Notes: generated by a model from the sequence alone, not told the origin. A stretch of 64,000 bases of DNA from Bacillus sp. BHET2 (GCF_005938125.1 NZ_VCQN01000001.1:1-64000); one strand, 5' to 3'. Positions 16,068 to 24,647 are shown, counted from the first letter of the stretch. Numbers and translations: made by a program.

Positions 16068-17073
16068 AGATGTAAAAAAGGTGATGGAGCAAATAAACAT
16101 ACCTGAAGAGAAATTGAATCAATCTATTAAAGTCGGAGTCCAAAAAGCAAAAAGAGAAAAGAAGTTAAGAATTAAAAAATGGTCTTATGTTTGTAGTGTA
16201 GCTGTTCTGATATTTGGGCTTTTTCTTGGTTCGGCATCAGTCTCCCCTACAATGGCAAAAATTGCGTCTAAAATCCCTATATTGGGACAAATATTTTATT
16301 CCGATGCTGATGTAGGTTACCTCATTTCCGATAAACTTGAAGAAAACGGATATAAAAGTTCTATTCAGATTTCGAGTTCTAATAAAGAAATTAACATAAG
16401 AATAGAAGACCCTATGGACGATGAACAAAAACGAAAAAAGGTAGCAGGTATCGCTCAGAGCATCTTAGATGCCAAACAATATGACGCCTATTCAGTAACG
16501 GTTGCTAGTGACACAAACGCGCCTACAGAGGAGCCTATTAAGGACGAAGCTGTACAAAAAGAAAGCGCAAGATTTCAATCGATTGATGCAGAGCTACGAG
16601 AAGAATTAAAGCAAAGAAATATTGAAGTATGGAGCATTATGTCAATGAATAATTCTAATACTCTTGTTTTAAACATTCCTGATACAGAAACTAGAACAGA
16701 GGAGATAAAACAAATCGCAAACGAAATCTTCGAAAAAAATCAGATAACATCTATCTCACTTGATATAAAGAAAGTTAAATTAGATAAGAAAGAGCAAGAA
16801 AGTAGATGGGCTGAAATAGTACGTTTAATTCAGGGCGATTTAAAAGGGAAAAAAGAGTATAAAGTAAGAACTGTAGGTTTCACTGTAAATCCCAAGCCTA
16901 CAATACTAGTGGATTTGTCTATTTCCAATGTAGATGATCGAGCAAAAAGATTTGCTAAGGAGCTCGAAACGGTTATCAATGATTCCTTGGATTCTGAACA
17001 GATTCAGCCAAAAGTTAAAAACGATAACTATAAAATAGAAATATACAATTCAAAAGGAAAAAAACTAAATTAA
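16051..17073 (+). CDS. Membrane-bound anti-sigma factor (DUF4179/DUF4030-like)
   Basis: A 340-aa protein: cytoplasmic N-terminal helix region MDNLSKDVKKVMEQINIPEE, one membrane span (SYVCSVAVLIFGLFLGSASV, near residues 45-65), then a long extracytoplasmic domain with repeated alternating strands and charged helices. The overlap with the sigma gene and this topology are the evidence for an anti-sigma role. ATG 16051 has AAAAGGGGTG upstream. The extracytoplasmic part resembles the DUF4030 proteins of the Bacillus cereus group in my memory; that name is tentative. Confidence 0.7.
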   Translation: MDNLSKDVKKVMEQINIPEEKLNQSIKVGVQKAKREKKLRIKKWSYVCSVAVLIFGLFLGSASVSPTMAKIASKIPILGQIFYSDADVGYLISDKLEENGYKSSIQISSSNKEINIRIEDPMDDEQKRKKVAGIAQSILDAKQYDAYSVTVASDTNAPTEEPIKDEAVQKESARFQSIDAELREELKQRNIEVWSIMSMNNSNTLVLNIPDTETRTEEIKQIANEIFEKNQITSISLDIKKVKLDKKEQESRWAEIVRLIQGDLKGKKEYKVRTVGFTVNPKPTILVDLSISNVDDRAKRFAKELETVINDSLDSEQIQPKVKNDNYKIEIYNSKGKKLN

Positions 17074-17084
17074 ATTCATTTCTT

Positions 17085-17121
17085 AAAAGCTGAAAATCTA
17101 AATAGTGATTTCAGCTTTTTT
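17085..17121 (+). terminator. Terminator of the sigma/anti-sigma operon
   Basis: AAAAGCTGAAAATC (17085-17098) pairs with GATTTCAGCTTTT (17107-17119) and is followed by Ts. Confidence 0.7.
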
Positions 17122-17189
17122 TCTGTTTTTAAAATGAAACATGGCACAGATCGACAAAAATAGTAAAAATGACTCATATTATTATAAAT

Positions 17190-17218
17190 TATACCAATTT
17201 AGTAAACAGAATGGTATA
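17190..17218. promoter_or_regulatory. Inverted repeat upstream of the secreted-protein gene
   Basis: TATACCA and TGGTATA are 15 nt apart, 39 bp before the ATG, overlapping the likely -10 region (GGTATATTGAT). A possible operator; weak. Confidence 0.3.
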
Positions 17219-17256
17219 TTGATAGGTGGATTTAACAATAAAAAGGGGGAAACGAA

Positions 17257-17895
17257 ATGAAAAAAGCTTTAAGCACTATTGCAATCGTTACAGGTTTATT
17301 TGTCTCTACTTCCATGACATCACTAGCCGCACAAGGGGAGGAGAGTATTGCTGTTAAGCCTAGCGTAATGCCCGAAAACAATGAAGCTGTTCAAGTAATA
17401 GATTTAGAAACGATGGGGTTGTCAAAGGACACTCTGAATAGAATTGCTGTAAATGGTGATACACAAAGTACCATCCAAAGGGCGGCAGGGTGGCAATTGC
17501 TGGACCCATCACATACAGTGTGGCCAAATGCTGATAATGGAACTTGGAACACTACAAATTGGGATTACATATCACAATCGTACACTTCAGTAGATGGAGG
17601 AAATATTGGCTGGTCGGTTAGTAATTTATCTGGTGTTTGGCAAGGTGGAGGATACCTTCCTCCTACAGCAGCAAAGATTGAAGTTATGGTGTATGAAGAT
17701 GACGGAATATGGTCAGACGATGACTATATTTCGAAGTTTAATGTATACCCATTTGATGGCGATCAACAAAAAATGTTTAGTGTGCCCGTTGGCGGATGGG
17801 CCGATGGGGCAAATGCTAAAGCAGAAGTTGAATTTCGATATACTTACAATTTCACAGCAGCTAATACCGAAGGTATTGGTCATGTCTGGGATTGA
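17257..17895 (+). CDS. Secreted protein of unknown function
   Basis: A 212-aa protein with a clear signal peptide, starting MKKALSTIAIVTGLFVSTSM and cleaved near SLAA-Q. The mature part is rich in Trp, Asp and Gly (WQLLDPSHTVWPNADNGTW, YEDDGIWSDDDYISKFNVYP) and ends GIGHVWD. The alternating strands suggest an all-beta extracellular domain. AAGGGGGAA precedes the ATG. It lies 180 bp after the anti-sigma gene with its own terminator, so it may belong to that regulon. I do not recognise a family. Confidence 0.75.
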   Translation: MKKALSTIAIVTGLFVSTSMTSLAAQGEESIAVKPSVMPENNEAVQVIDLETMGLSKDTLNRIAVNGDTQSTIQRAAGWQLLDPSHTVWPNADNGTWNTTNWDYISQSYTSVDGGNIGWSVSNLSGVWQGGGYLPPTAAKIEVMVYEDDGIWSDDDYISKFNVYPFDGDQQKMFSVPVGGWADGANAKAEVEFRYTYNFTAANTEGIGHVWD

Positions 17896-17933
17896 TAACA
17901 GATCATATTAGTAATTAGACTTGGGTCACCGAA

Positions 17934-17970
17934 AGGCTTAGAGAAATAAAAATTCTCTAAGCCTATTTAT
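17934..17970 (+). terminator. Terminator of the secreted-protein gene
   Basis: AGGCTTAGAGAA and TTCTCTAAGCCT form a perfect 12-bp stem followed by ATTTATTTT. Confidence 0.8.
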
Positions 17971-18129
17971 TTTACGGTAGTCAATTTCATATCCTCACAG
18001 GGGATTTTTGCTCTTCACCTACGTATAGTATTTCTACTTTAGGGGGCCTTTTACTCGCCCTTTTAATCCAATGTTTATTTTCGTGCAGTTGTTCTCCAGC
18101 TTTCTCTTTGAACATTTAAATAGACATTT

Positions 18130-18155
18130 TTCAACAAACGGGGGCATTAGTTGAA
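18130..18155 (+). repeat. 26-bp palindromic element
   Basis: TTCAACAAACGGGGGC followed by ATTAGTTGAA; family member with well-matched outer arms TTCAAC/GTTGAA. No gene is visible in 17970-18500. Confidence 0.6.
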
Positions 18156-18353
18156 GATGAGATCAACATAAGACCACACACTTTAGATATGTCTAATATG
18201 TGTTGGTCTATTAATACCAAGCGTTAAAGTCCTCTAACCTAAATATAACATTGGCTTTATAAGTATATGGATGATCGAGATGGTGATGGACTAGTAGGTG
18301 AGTAAACAGTTGCTATGTAATACAAATATAATGTCATATATGGTATTCCGTCT

Positions 18354-18440
18354 GAAAAATGCCAAGGATCCTTGTTATAAAAAGGATTTTGGCATTTTTC
18401 ATTGTGTCATAAGTTACTCATAAAATCCCCATTAACGACG
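18354..18440. repeat. Hairpin repeat, copy 3 (partial)
   Basis: Third copy of the hairpin and 3' part of the elements at 2461-2590 and 7055-7182: arms GAAAAATGCCAAGGATCCTT and AAGGATTTTGGCATTTTTC, then GTTACTCATAAAATCCCCAT and TAACGA. The 5' part (CTATGCGTG...) is absent. Confidence 0.65.
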
Positions 18441-18484
18441 AAGCAGAAGATATTCTAGAGGTCAGTAAGCTAAGATTCTTATTC

Positions 18485-18510
18485 TTCCGTTAAAGGGCCA
18501 TTTAATGGGT
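18485..18510 (+). repeat. 26-bp palindromic element
   Basis: TTCCGTTAAAG followed by GGCCATTTAATGGGT; family member about 30 bp from the predicted 5' end of the group II intron. Confidence 0.55.
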
Positions 18511-19737
18511 GAGAAATGTTCTTGGCTTAAATGAAATGTGGTCACACAATTTCGGTAAAGGTCAGGCAGTTTTAGTCTTCTAAAACTGAAGGGTTAAATC
18601 AAAGAGTCGAATGAGGAAGTAACGTTCTGAAAGGCTCTCCCTGCGTCGAGTAGCACACTGATTAGTAAGAAATAGTGTGTTATAAGCTCGGCTAATAGGC
18701 ATGAGAATTCACCGTAACAGTTTTGCTGACGAAAGCCTACCCGAGGGGGAGGTGTGAATCATGGTGCTTGGGTTGAACAAATATGGTGAGAATGCAATGT
18801 AAATACAATAAGATACTGTATTGCTGACGAACTTCCGAATGTACGGGTCTAGAATGGCAGTACACAGAAATGTGTATATCACCAAATGTGAGGTTAGCTT
18901 TGGATGAGTAAGAATCTATTATATAAAAGTCCATCTTGTGTTACAGGCACATGCGATGCTAACAGGCTTATAGGAAGCACCTAAGTTTGTTCCATAATAG
19001 ATATAACTCAACATTGTAAGCTGATAACGTGGAGAGCTTACTCTCGGTGAAGCGTTGGAAAGGAAAATAGTCGTGAGACTAGTGATTGTATAACTTTTCT
19101 TCATATCAGTGAAAGTGGTGGCACAGTACCGGTGAAGCGTGTAATGAACGCAGAGGGATAGCCACTAGACTAATAAAAGATTCATTCTCCATGTAAGGCA
19201 GTTCTTAAACGATTAATAAGGTTCTTGTAAGACTAATAGAGGTTCAGTTCCAAAAGGAGCTACCGACTTGTTAAAACGAAAGAAGCTGAGGCACAACGAG
19301 TATTATGACATGCAATCTCATTTTGATTCTTTGTAAGGGTCTAGAGTTAAAGCATAAGGAAACTTATGTCCCATCTTACGATGGGGTGAGTGGTGTAGAG
19401 TAAAATTCTGCCCTCTGAAATACGCTATACCGGACTACGGCGGTATCAAGCTCACAGGCTTAAAGGAAGCACCTGTTTCTAGTATGTATAGCTATGTTGA
19501 AAGGTACTTGGAAAACAAGGAACGTTGAAAGAAGAGCTGTCACTCTAAACGTTTGCTATAAGAGTCTCGAAAAGCATTTATCCTTGTGAGGGTAGGGGAA
19601 CGACTGAAGAAGCTTTTGTAATGAAAGTGGAGGAACAGCCCCAAGTCTACTGAATGAAACGATTATTTTCCTATACGTGAATGGTGCCGGTCGGGTAAGA
19701 ATGTGGGGACATCACTTCTATAAGGAGGGATGCCACA

Positions 19738-21540
19738 GTGCCAACACTGCGATACTGGGATTACTACAATATGACGGGGACATTCACGGAACTATATGAG
19801 AAAGCCCAGGAAGGAAACAGCTTTTCCTTCCTTTATAACGTCATCACTTCGAGAGAAAACATCTTACTCGCTTATCGTACCATCAAATCCAACAAGGGTT
19901 CAAATACACCTGGGACCGATGGAAAAACGATATCGGATATCAAGGAATTATCCGAAGATGAACTCGTCTTGAAGGTGCGTACAATACTGAAAAGCTATCA
20001 ACCTAAGAAAGTCAGAAGAAAATGGATTGAAAAGGATAATGGGAAACGAAGACCGCTAGGTATTCCCTGTATTTTGGACAGAATTATCCAACAGAGTTTC
20101 AAGCAAGTTCTCGAACCCATTGCGGAGGCACATTATTATAAGCACAGCTATGGCTTTAGACCTCTACGGTCTGCCCATCATGCGATGGCAAGGACTCAAT
20201 ATTTGATTAGTCAAGCCTCACTTCATTTTGTTGTTGATATTGATATCAAAAGTTTCTTTGATAATGTAAACCACACACGTTTAATGAAGCAGCTTTGGAA
20301 CTTAGGAATACAGGATAGGAAAGTATTAGCTTGTATTTCTAAAATGATAAAAGCAGAAATAGATGGAGAAGGAATCCCTGACAAAGGGACACCTCAAGGT
20401 GGAATTTTATCTCCCCTCCTCTCTAATATCGTGTTGAATGATTTAGATCAGTGGATTGCTGATCAATGGGAGTTCTTTCCCCTGCACAAATCATACAAAT
20501 CAAAAGTTGGTGAACGATACGCAAAGAAACGAACTAATCTGAAGGAAGGATACCTCGTCCGCTATGCGGACGACTTCAAAATTCTTTGCCGGGATGGAAA
20601 GACTGCTCAAAAGTGGTATCATGCGGTCCGTCGTTATTTAAGGGAACGGCTCAATCTTGATATCTCGCCAGAGAAATCTAAAATCCTTAACCTACGCAAA
20701 CAGGAGTCTGAATTTCTAGGATTTACGATACAAGCGAACAAAAAAGGGAAGAAACGAGTAGCCCATACCGGTGTTATTCAAAAGAAACAGAAACAAATCA
20801 AACAAGAAGCTAAAAGGCTAATCCGTCGGATTAAAGCTTCACCAACTTCCCAAAACGTTCTGCGGTTTAACAGTTTTGTATTGGGCATCCATAATTATTT
20901 TAAGCGAGCGACACATGTGAACCCGGTGTTCTCACGTCTGGCCTACGACTTAAAGCCGTTCATATACAATCGACTACAACCGGTTGGGAAGCAAGAACAC
21001 CCAAGTAACCCGCCGCCTCTGTTTAAAAGATTCTATAGTGTAACCATGAAGACTTTTAAAGTAGCTGAAGTCTACCTTTTCCAACTAGGAATTGTTAAAA
21101 CGGTTAACTCGTTAAACTTCAGTCCAAAGGTAACACCATATACGGAGGAAGGTCGGAACACGTTATATAAAAAACTTCGTCCTGATATCCAAAAGGAAAT
21201 CAGTAAACTATTGAATTCCCACCTTCCTAACCGGTCAATTGAATACGCGGATAATAGAATAAGCCGATACAGTATGAAAATGGGGAAATGTGAAATCACA
21301 GGCTGGGATTTACAGGCATTTGAAGTGCATTGTCATCACTATCTCCCAAAGTCACAAGGAGGAAATGATAAGTTTCATAACCTGCGAATTCTTCACCAGG
21401 ATATTCACCGGTTAATCCACCTAACAGACATGGAGAAGATAGAGTCAATCCTTAAAAAGCTCAACATCTCAAAGCCCATTTTGAACAAAATCAACCAATA
21501 CCGGAAGGTATGTGAACAGGAAAACATCGTATTATCCTAA
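19738..21540 (+). CDS. ltrA: Group II intron reverse transcriptase/maturase with HNH endonuclease
   Basis: A 600-aa intron-encoded protein. The RT domain holds RRPLGIPCILDRIIQQSFKQ, YGFRPLRSAHHAM, DIDIKSFFDNVNH, TPQGGILSPLLSNIVLNDLD and the catalytic YADD in LVRYADDFKIL. It is followed by the maturase/thumb region, and the C-terminus is an HNH nuclease (CEITGWDLQAFEVHCHH, YLPKSQGGNDKFHNL, then the distal histidines). It splices the intron and supports retrohoming. The start is GTG with AAGGAGGGA 7 bp upstream. All catalytic motifs look intact. Confidence 0.93.
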   Translation: MPTLRYWDYYNMTGTFTELYEKAQEGNSFSFLYNVITSRENILLAYRTIKSNKGSNTPGTDGKTISDIKELSEDELVLKVRTILKSYQPKKVRRKWIEKDNGKRRPLGIPCILDRIIQQSFKQVLEPIAEAHYYKHSYGFRPLRSAHHAMARTQYLISQASLHFVVDIDIKSFFDNVNHTRLMKQLWNLGIQDRKVLACISKMIKAEIDGEGIPDKGTPQGGILSPLLSNIVLNDLDQWIADQWEFFPLHKSYKSKVGERYAKKRTNLKEGYLVRYADDFKILCRDGKTAQKWYHAVRRYLRERLNLDISPEKSKILNLRKQESEFLGFTIQANKKGKKRVAHTGVIQKKQKQIKQEAKRLIRRIKASPTSQNVLRFNSFVLGIHNYFKRATHVNPVFSRLAYDLKPFIYNRLQPVGKQEHPSNPPPLFKRFYSVTMKTFKVAEVYLFQLGIVKTVNSLNFSPKVTPYTEEGRNTLYKKLRPDIQKEISKLLNSHLPNRSIEYADNRISRYSMKMGKCEITGWDLQAFEVHCHHYLPKSQGGNDKFHNLRILHQDIHRLIHLTDMEKIESILKKLNISKPILNKINQYRKVCEQENIVLS

Positions 21541-21589
21541 TCGTCAATGTAACGAGGAACTTATAATCTAGTACATATCAGTAGATGGA

Positions 21590-21625
21590 CCGCGAAGTGC
21601 TGGGAAACTAGCATGCTTCGTGCGG
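21590..21625 (+). ncRNA. Group II intron domain V (catalytic hairpin)
   Basis: CCGCGAAGTGCTGG, GAAA, CTAGCATGCTTCGTGCGG: an upper stem of 6 bp capped by GAAA, a 2-nt bulge, then lower stems. This is close to, but not exactly, the canonical 34-nt domain V, so the exact register may shift. Confidence 0.6.
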
Positions 21626-21745
21626 AGCAGGGGAAAAGCCGGAGATAACTTCAAACGCTTACCTATTGCTAACTTTAGTTCAAGAAGGACAACCGAATAA
21701 GAAATGAAATAAATTTAAAAAATTTGGGAAAATGGGAGGTTTTTT

Positions 21746-22096
21746 ATGAATGAAGAGTTTGTAAAATCTTTATACAAAACCGTAATTGATGAAAATATTG
21801 AACTATACAAAGAATTATTTGAAACAACCAATCCTACTGGCTTAACTGATGAATACTTTGAAGAAGCTTTAGGGTTATATCAATCCCTTAATAAAGAGCA
21901 CAAAGAGGTTTTCTTCAAAGTCATCGAACAAACAATGATTGATACAGTTTCAAATATACTTGGAGTAATTGACGGAAGTTCTACACTTCTAGAAAGTGCA
22001 TTAGAGCCGAGATTACTTCTCGATTCAAAGGATACTGAAGGAGAACTTCAAGACTGTTTTCTTGAGTTCATTGAAAAGAATGAGTTAAATAAATAG
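21746..22096 (+). CDS. Hypothetical acidic helical protein
   Basis: A 116-aa soluble, all-alpha, acidic protein (MNEEFVKSLYKTVIDENIEL ... DCFLEFIEKNELNK). GGGAGG precedes the ATG by 6 bp. No membrane or signal sequence. I do not recognise the family. A 26-bp palindromic element begins 22 bp after its stop codon, as with other small genes here. Confidence 0.7.
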   Translation: MNEEFVKSLYKTVIDENIELYKELFETTNPTGLTDEYFEEALGLYQSLNKEHKEVFFKVIEQTMIDTVSNILGVIDGSSTLLESALEPRLLLDSKDTEGELQDCFLEFIEKNELNK

Positions 22097-22117
22097 TATT
22101 TATCACTTGTAAGCTTA

Positions 22118-22143
22118 TTCAGTTAAAGAAGGCAATAGCTGAA
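22118..22143 (+). repeat. 26-bp palindromic element
   Basis: TTCAGTTAAAGAAGGC followed by AATAGCTGAA; outer arms TTCAG(T/C)T / AGCTGAA pair well. Confidence 0.6.
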
Positions 22144-22160
22144 GATCAGGGGGATTTTAA

Positions 22161-22346
22161 GTGGAAATATTAATGTCTATAGTAATTGGAATTATTATTA
22201 TGTCTACGGTTTATTTAATCCTTTCTAAGAGTCTTCTTAGAATAATTATCGGCACAGGACTTCTAAGTCACGGGGTTCATCTTATGCTTATAACAATGGG
22301 AGGATTGCCAAAGGGAGCAGAAGCACCTCCTCTACTCGGTGCATAA
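22161..22346 (+). pseudogene. mrpC: Truncated Mrp antiporter subunit C (MrpC/MnhC)
   Basis: 61 codons matching the first half of MrpC: MEILMSIVIGIIIMSTVYLI, SKSLLRIIIGTGLLSHGVHL and GLPKGAEAPPL, with the usual GTG start and a GGGGGAT site. Full MrpC proteins are about 110 aa; the conserved DPLPQALILTAIVI block is missing and the frame stops soon after PPLLGA. No other mrp genes are nearby, so this is an orphan fragment, probably non-functional. Confidence 0.75.
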
Positions 22347-22424
22347 ATGATTAACAAGCAATACAATTAGAAGGTATGTACTGGGTAAGATATGAGTTCA
22401 TATAAAAAAGGAGGGCTATTCAGA

Positions 22425-22760
22425 ATGGAATTCAAATTTAGTGACTTTTCTATTGTTCTCCCTCCTTTCCATATTACAATCATTGCAATAATTATTATTT
22501 ACTTATTAGTAAGATGGAGTAAGCAATTAGAAACACGTCGTTATACCGTTTTTATTTACTTTTTGATTAGCACAAGCATTGGTCCAATTTTTTCTCTAGG
22601 TACAAAAGAAGGGGTCTTTGAGCTATGGGTTCCTTTAGGATTTATAGTAGTTTTCATATACTTACTTCTTAGTAAAAGAAAACACCCATCCAAAATGAAA
22701 GCTAGTATTTTAGGACTTTGCGTAGCATTGTATCAGTTAATTCTCCATTACGTTGGTTAG
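22425..22760 (+). CDS. Hypothetical small membrane protein
   Basis: A 111-aa protein with three or four hydrophobic segments (FHITIIAIIIIYLLVRW, YFLISTSIGPIFSLG, WVPLGFIVVFIYLLLS, ILGLCVALYQLILHY). GGAGGG lies 9 bp before ATG 22425; an upstream ATG at 22392 has no ribosome site. Family not recognised. A 26-bp element begins 11 bp after its stop. Confidence 0.7.
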   Translation: MEFKFSDFSIVLPPFHITIIAIIIIYLLVRWSKQLETRRYTVFIYFLISTSIGPIFSLGTKEGVFELWVPLGFIVVFIYLLLSKRKHPSKMKASILGLCVALYQLILHYVG

Positions 22761-22770
22761 TTTTTTTGTA

Positions 22771-22796
22771 TTCAACTAAAGGGGGCTTTAATGGAA
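22771..22796 (+). repeat. 26-bp palindromic element
   Basis: TTCAACTAAAG-GGGG-CTTTAATGGAA; taken as the consensus copy of the family. Confidence 0.75.
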
Positions 22797-22821
22797 GAAC
22801 GAACCTAAGTCAGTAAGAGTA

Positions 22822-22856
22822 AAAGAGTCGTCAATTGACGGCTCTTTTAAAATATT
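22822..22856 (+). terminator. Terminator-like hairpin
   Basis: AAGAGTCGTCAATTGACGGCTC is a stem (GAGTCGTCAA / TTGACGGCTC) followed by TTTTAAAATATTT. Confidence 0.6.
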
Positions 22857-23004
22857 TCATTAAAAACCGGATCAAATAAAATCTTGTAGATACATCTTCA
22901 CAAGCGCTCGGTACGATAATGTTTTGGATGGTATGATAAATCTTAAGGGAGTTAAAGTGCTCATTTTTGGATTTATACAAAACATTTCAAAGGGAGGGAA
23001 TTTT

Positions 23005-23835
23005 TTGAGTCAAGACAAAAAAAATGACTTAAAAGAAACTGGAAAAGGACTTGCGCTGGAAACTGTTTTAAGCGTCGGCACGAAGGCTGCGGGTGACGCA
23101 GCCAAAGATTCGATCACAAGCATTGTAGGAGATTTACTTGTAGATACGGCAAGTTCGCTGGTCCCTGGAGTATCCGGAGCTGTTCAAGGTTATAAAAGGG
23201 CCCGTTTTGAAAGAAACATAACAACTTTTACGGATGAACTTCATACAAGGATAGAAGGCATTAGAGTTAATTTGGAAGAGAAAACCGATCAACAGAAGGA
23301 ACAGATTGATCGACTGTTTCATTATGTTATGGACTACGTTATTGACGAACAACAGGAAGACAAAATTCACTATATGGTAAATGGTTTCGTTACTATTACT
23401 GAGCATGAGCAAATATCCGATGATTTTGTACTGACCTATTACGATGTGCTTAAAGAGCTCAGAGTAGTCGATATATCAGTTCTAAGGCTCATGTATTCCT
23501 CTCGGTACATATTTGACCAAGAGACGCGGGAAACGTTTCAGGATGTAATGGAGAGGCATGGAATTAGCTTTGAACAATATGAATCCGTAAGAAGGAATTT
23601 ATTGAGAATAGGTCTGCTGACCACAAAAACTGATTTGAATATTACGGATGACCTCGAAGAGATCGTGAAGAAGTTCAAGGAATTGTATGCATACCTAGAC
23701 AAAATGACAGACCCGAAAAATAAAAGATCGTTACCGAAATTAAAGGTGCCGAAGTTGAAATCCAAGGAAAATTTCGAACTGTCGAAGTTTGGGCGGGATT
23801 TTGTTAAATTTTTTGTAGGCTTGGATAAAGAATAA
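23005..23835 (+). CDS. Hypothetical protein with glycine-rich amphipathic N-terminus and helical C-terminus
   Basis: 276 aa from TTG 23005, which follows GGGAGGG; a longer reading from 22924 has no ribosome site. The N-terminus (LALETVLSVGTKAAGDAAKD, then DLLVDTASSLVPGVSGAVQG) is small-residue rich and could insert in or contact membrane. The middle is a charged coiled helix (RIEGIRVNLEEKTDQQKEQI), followed by a winged-helix-like region (VLRLMYSSRY ... RRNLLRIGLL) and a basic tail (LPKLKVPKLKSKE). The layout recalls abortive-infection-type proteins, but this is only a resemblance. Confidence 0.65.
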   Translation: MSQDKKNDLKETGKGLALETVLSVGTKAAGDAAKDSITSIVGDLLVDTASSLVPGVSGAVQGYKRARFERNITTFTDELHTRIEGIRVNLEEKTDQQKEQIDRLFHYVMDYVIDEQQEDKIHYMVNGFVTITEHEQISDDFVLTYYDVLKELRVVDISVLRLMYSSRYIFDQETRETFQDVMERHGISFEQYESVRRNLLRIGLLTTKTDLNITDDLEEIVKKFKELYAYLDKMTDPKNKRSLPKLKVPKLKSKENFELSKFGRDFVKFFVGLDKE

Positions 23836-23836
23836 A

Positions 23837-23858
23837 TAATGGCTGCCTTAACAGAATA
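23837..23858 (-). repeat. 26-bp element, reverse orientation (partial)
   Basis: On the minus strand TTCTGTTAAGGCAGCCATTA matches the 5' arm and centre of the family. It begins right after the stop of the preceding gene. Confidence 0.4.
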
Positions 23859-23910
23859 GGAAGTCAACGACGAGGGATACTAAAAGAATACAGAGATAAG
23901 TTGATATTAG

Positions 23911-24429
23911 TTGAGGAAGTTTTGTTTATTAATATGTGCACTTATCCTTTTCTGTAGTATTCACTCTCCAACCATCAGTGCTGCACCGGAGCTATCTCCG
24001 GAGTGTCAAAAGAAGTTGGACGAGAGAATGGATGATTTCACCGACCTGATCATGGAGGACATCATTTCAAGTTTCGATTTGGATATTAATCAAAATAAAC
24101 GTAGTGGTCGTTTTTTAGAAGTTCGGTTGGAGGATTTACATGCCGGCCATATGGTGTACGGTGGGAAATTAGATGATTCATACTACAATTCTCTTGAGAA
24201 ACACTTTATGGGGGCTTTTCGAGGAGAACCGAGGCTTTTTGTTACAGCAAAAGAAGCTTACTTGTTATATAAAAAGCAAGACAACACAAACGTCATGATT
24301 CATTTGAAGTTAAAGGGCAATGAATGGAAAGAAGTAGACAGGAAAAAGAAAAAAGGCAATGAAGTAAAGTTACCACTATTAAAATGCTATGAGAAATACC
24401 TAAAAGAGAAGCATAAAAACAGTCGTTGA
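23911..24429 (+). CDS. Secreted DUF3888-like protein
   Basis: A 172-aa protein with a signal peptide (MRKFCLLICALILFCSIHSP, cleavage near ISAA). The mature part starts ELSPECQKKLDERMDDFTDL and contains FLEVRLEDLHAGHMVYGGKL and LLKCYEKYLKEK. The pattern (helix, strands, two cysteines) resembles the Bacillus DUF3888 family; this is from memory. TTG start with a weak ribosome site. A strong terminator overlaps its end. Confidence 0.6.
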   Translation: MRKFCLLICALILFCSIHSPTISAAPELSPECQKKLDERMDDFTDLIMEDIISSFDLDINQNKRSGRFLEVRLEDLHAGHMVYGGKLDDSYYNSLEKHFMGAFRGEPRLFVTAKEAYLLYKKQDNTNVMIHLKLKGNEWKEVDRKKKKGNEVKLPLLKCYEKYLKEKHKNSR

Positions 24430-24452
24430 GACCATCTCAACGACTGTTTTTT
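24416..24452 (+). terminator. Terminator
   Basis: AAAACAGTCGTTGAGA and TCTCAACGACTGTTTT form a perfect stem followed by Ts; the stem includes the stop region of the DUF3888-like gene. Confidence 0.85.
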
Positions 24453-24608
24453 ATTTAATTTTATCAACTTCAAAAACTTATAAGACAAGCCCATAACTGC
24501 ATATGTTAGTTGTGGAAAAAATTACGCATGAGTGAAAAAAAATAATCATGAGGAGAGTAAAGAAGACAAAGAAAAAAACACATCTTTTTAAATAACATAT
24601 CCCATATC

Positions 24609-24634
24609 TTCAAGAACGGGTGCGTTAATCGAAT
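24609..24634 (+). repeat. 26-bp palindromic element
   Basis: TTCAAGAACGGGTGC followed by GTTAATCGAAT; divergent family member at the right border of the island. Confidence 0.5.
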
Positions 24635-24647
24635 AGCGCCGAAAAAA

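Larger units (their letters stand above)
18538..21673 (+). mobile_element. Group II intron with maturase ORF
   Basis: A ~1.2-kb structured, gene-free leader precedes a reverse transcriptase/maturase gene, and the 3' end carries the ribozyme core. The predicted domain V is at 21590-21625, a hairpin with GAAA tetraloop and two 2-nt bulges. A domain VI-like hairpin ends CTTACCTATTGCT, with the intron probably finishing AAC at 21673. The 5' end is uncertain; GTGGTCAC at 18538 is my best guess for the GUGYG-type start. Both ends lie in intergenic DNA near 26-bp repeats, so no host gene is interrupted. Confidence 0.8.

Noticed and set aside
726..24634. Integron attC sites
   Set aside because: The 26-bp elements lack the RYYYAAC/GTTRRRY core pair and spacing of attC, and no integron integrase is present; kept only as an unexplained repeat family.
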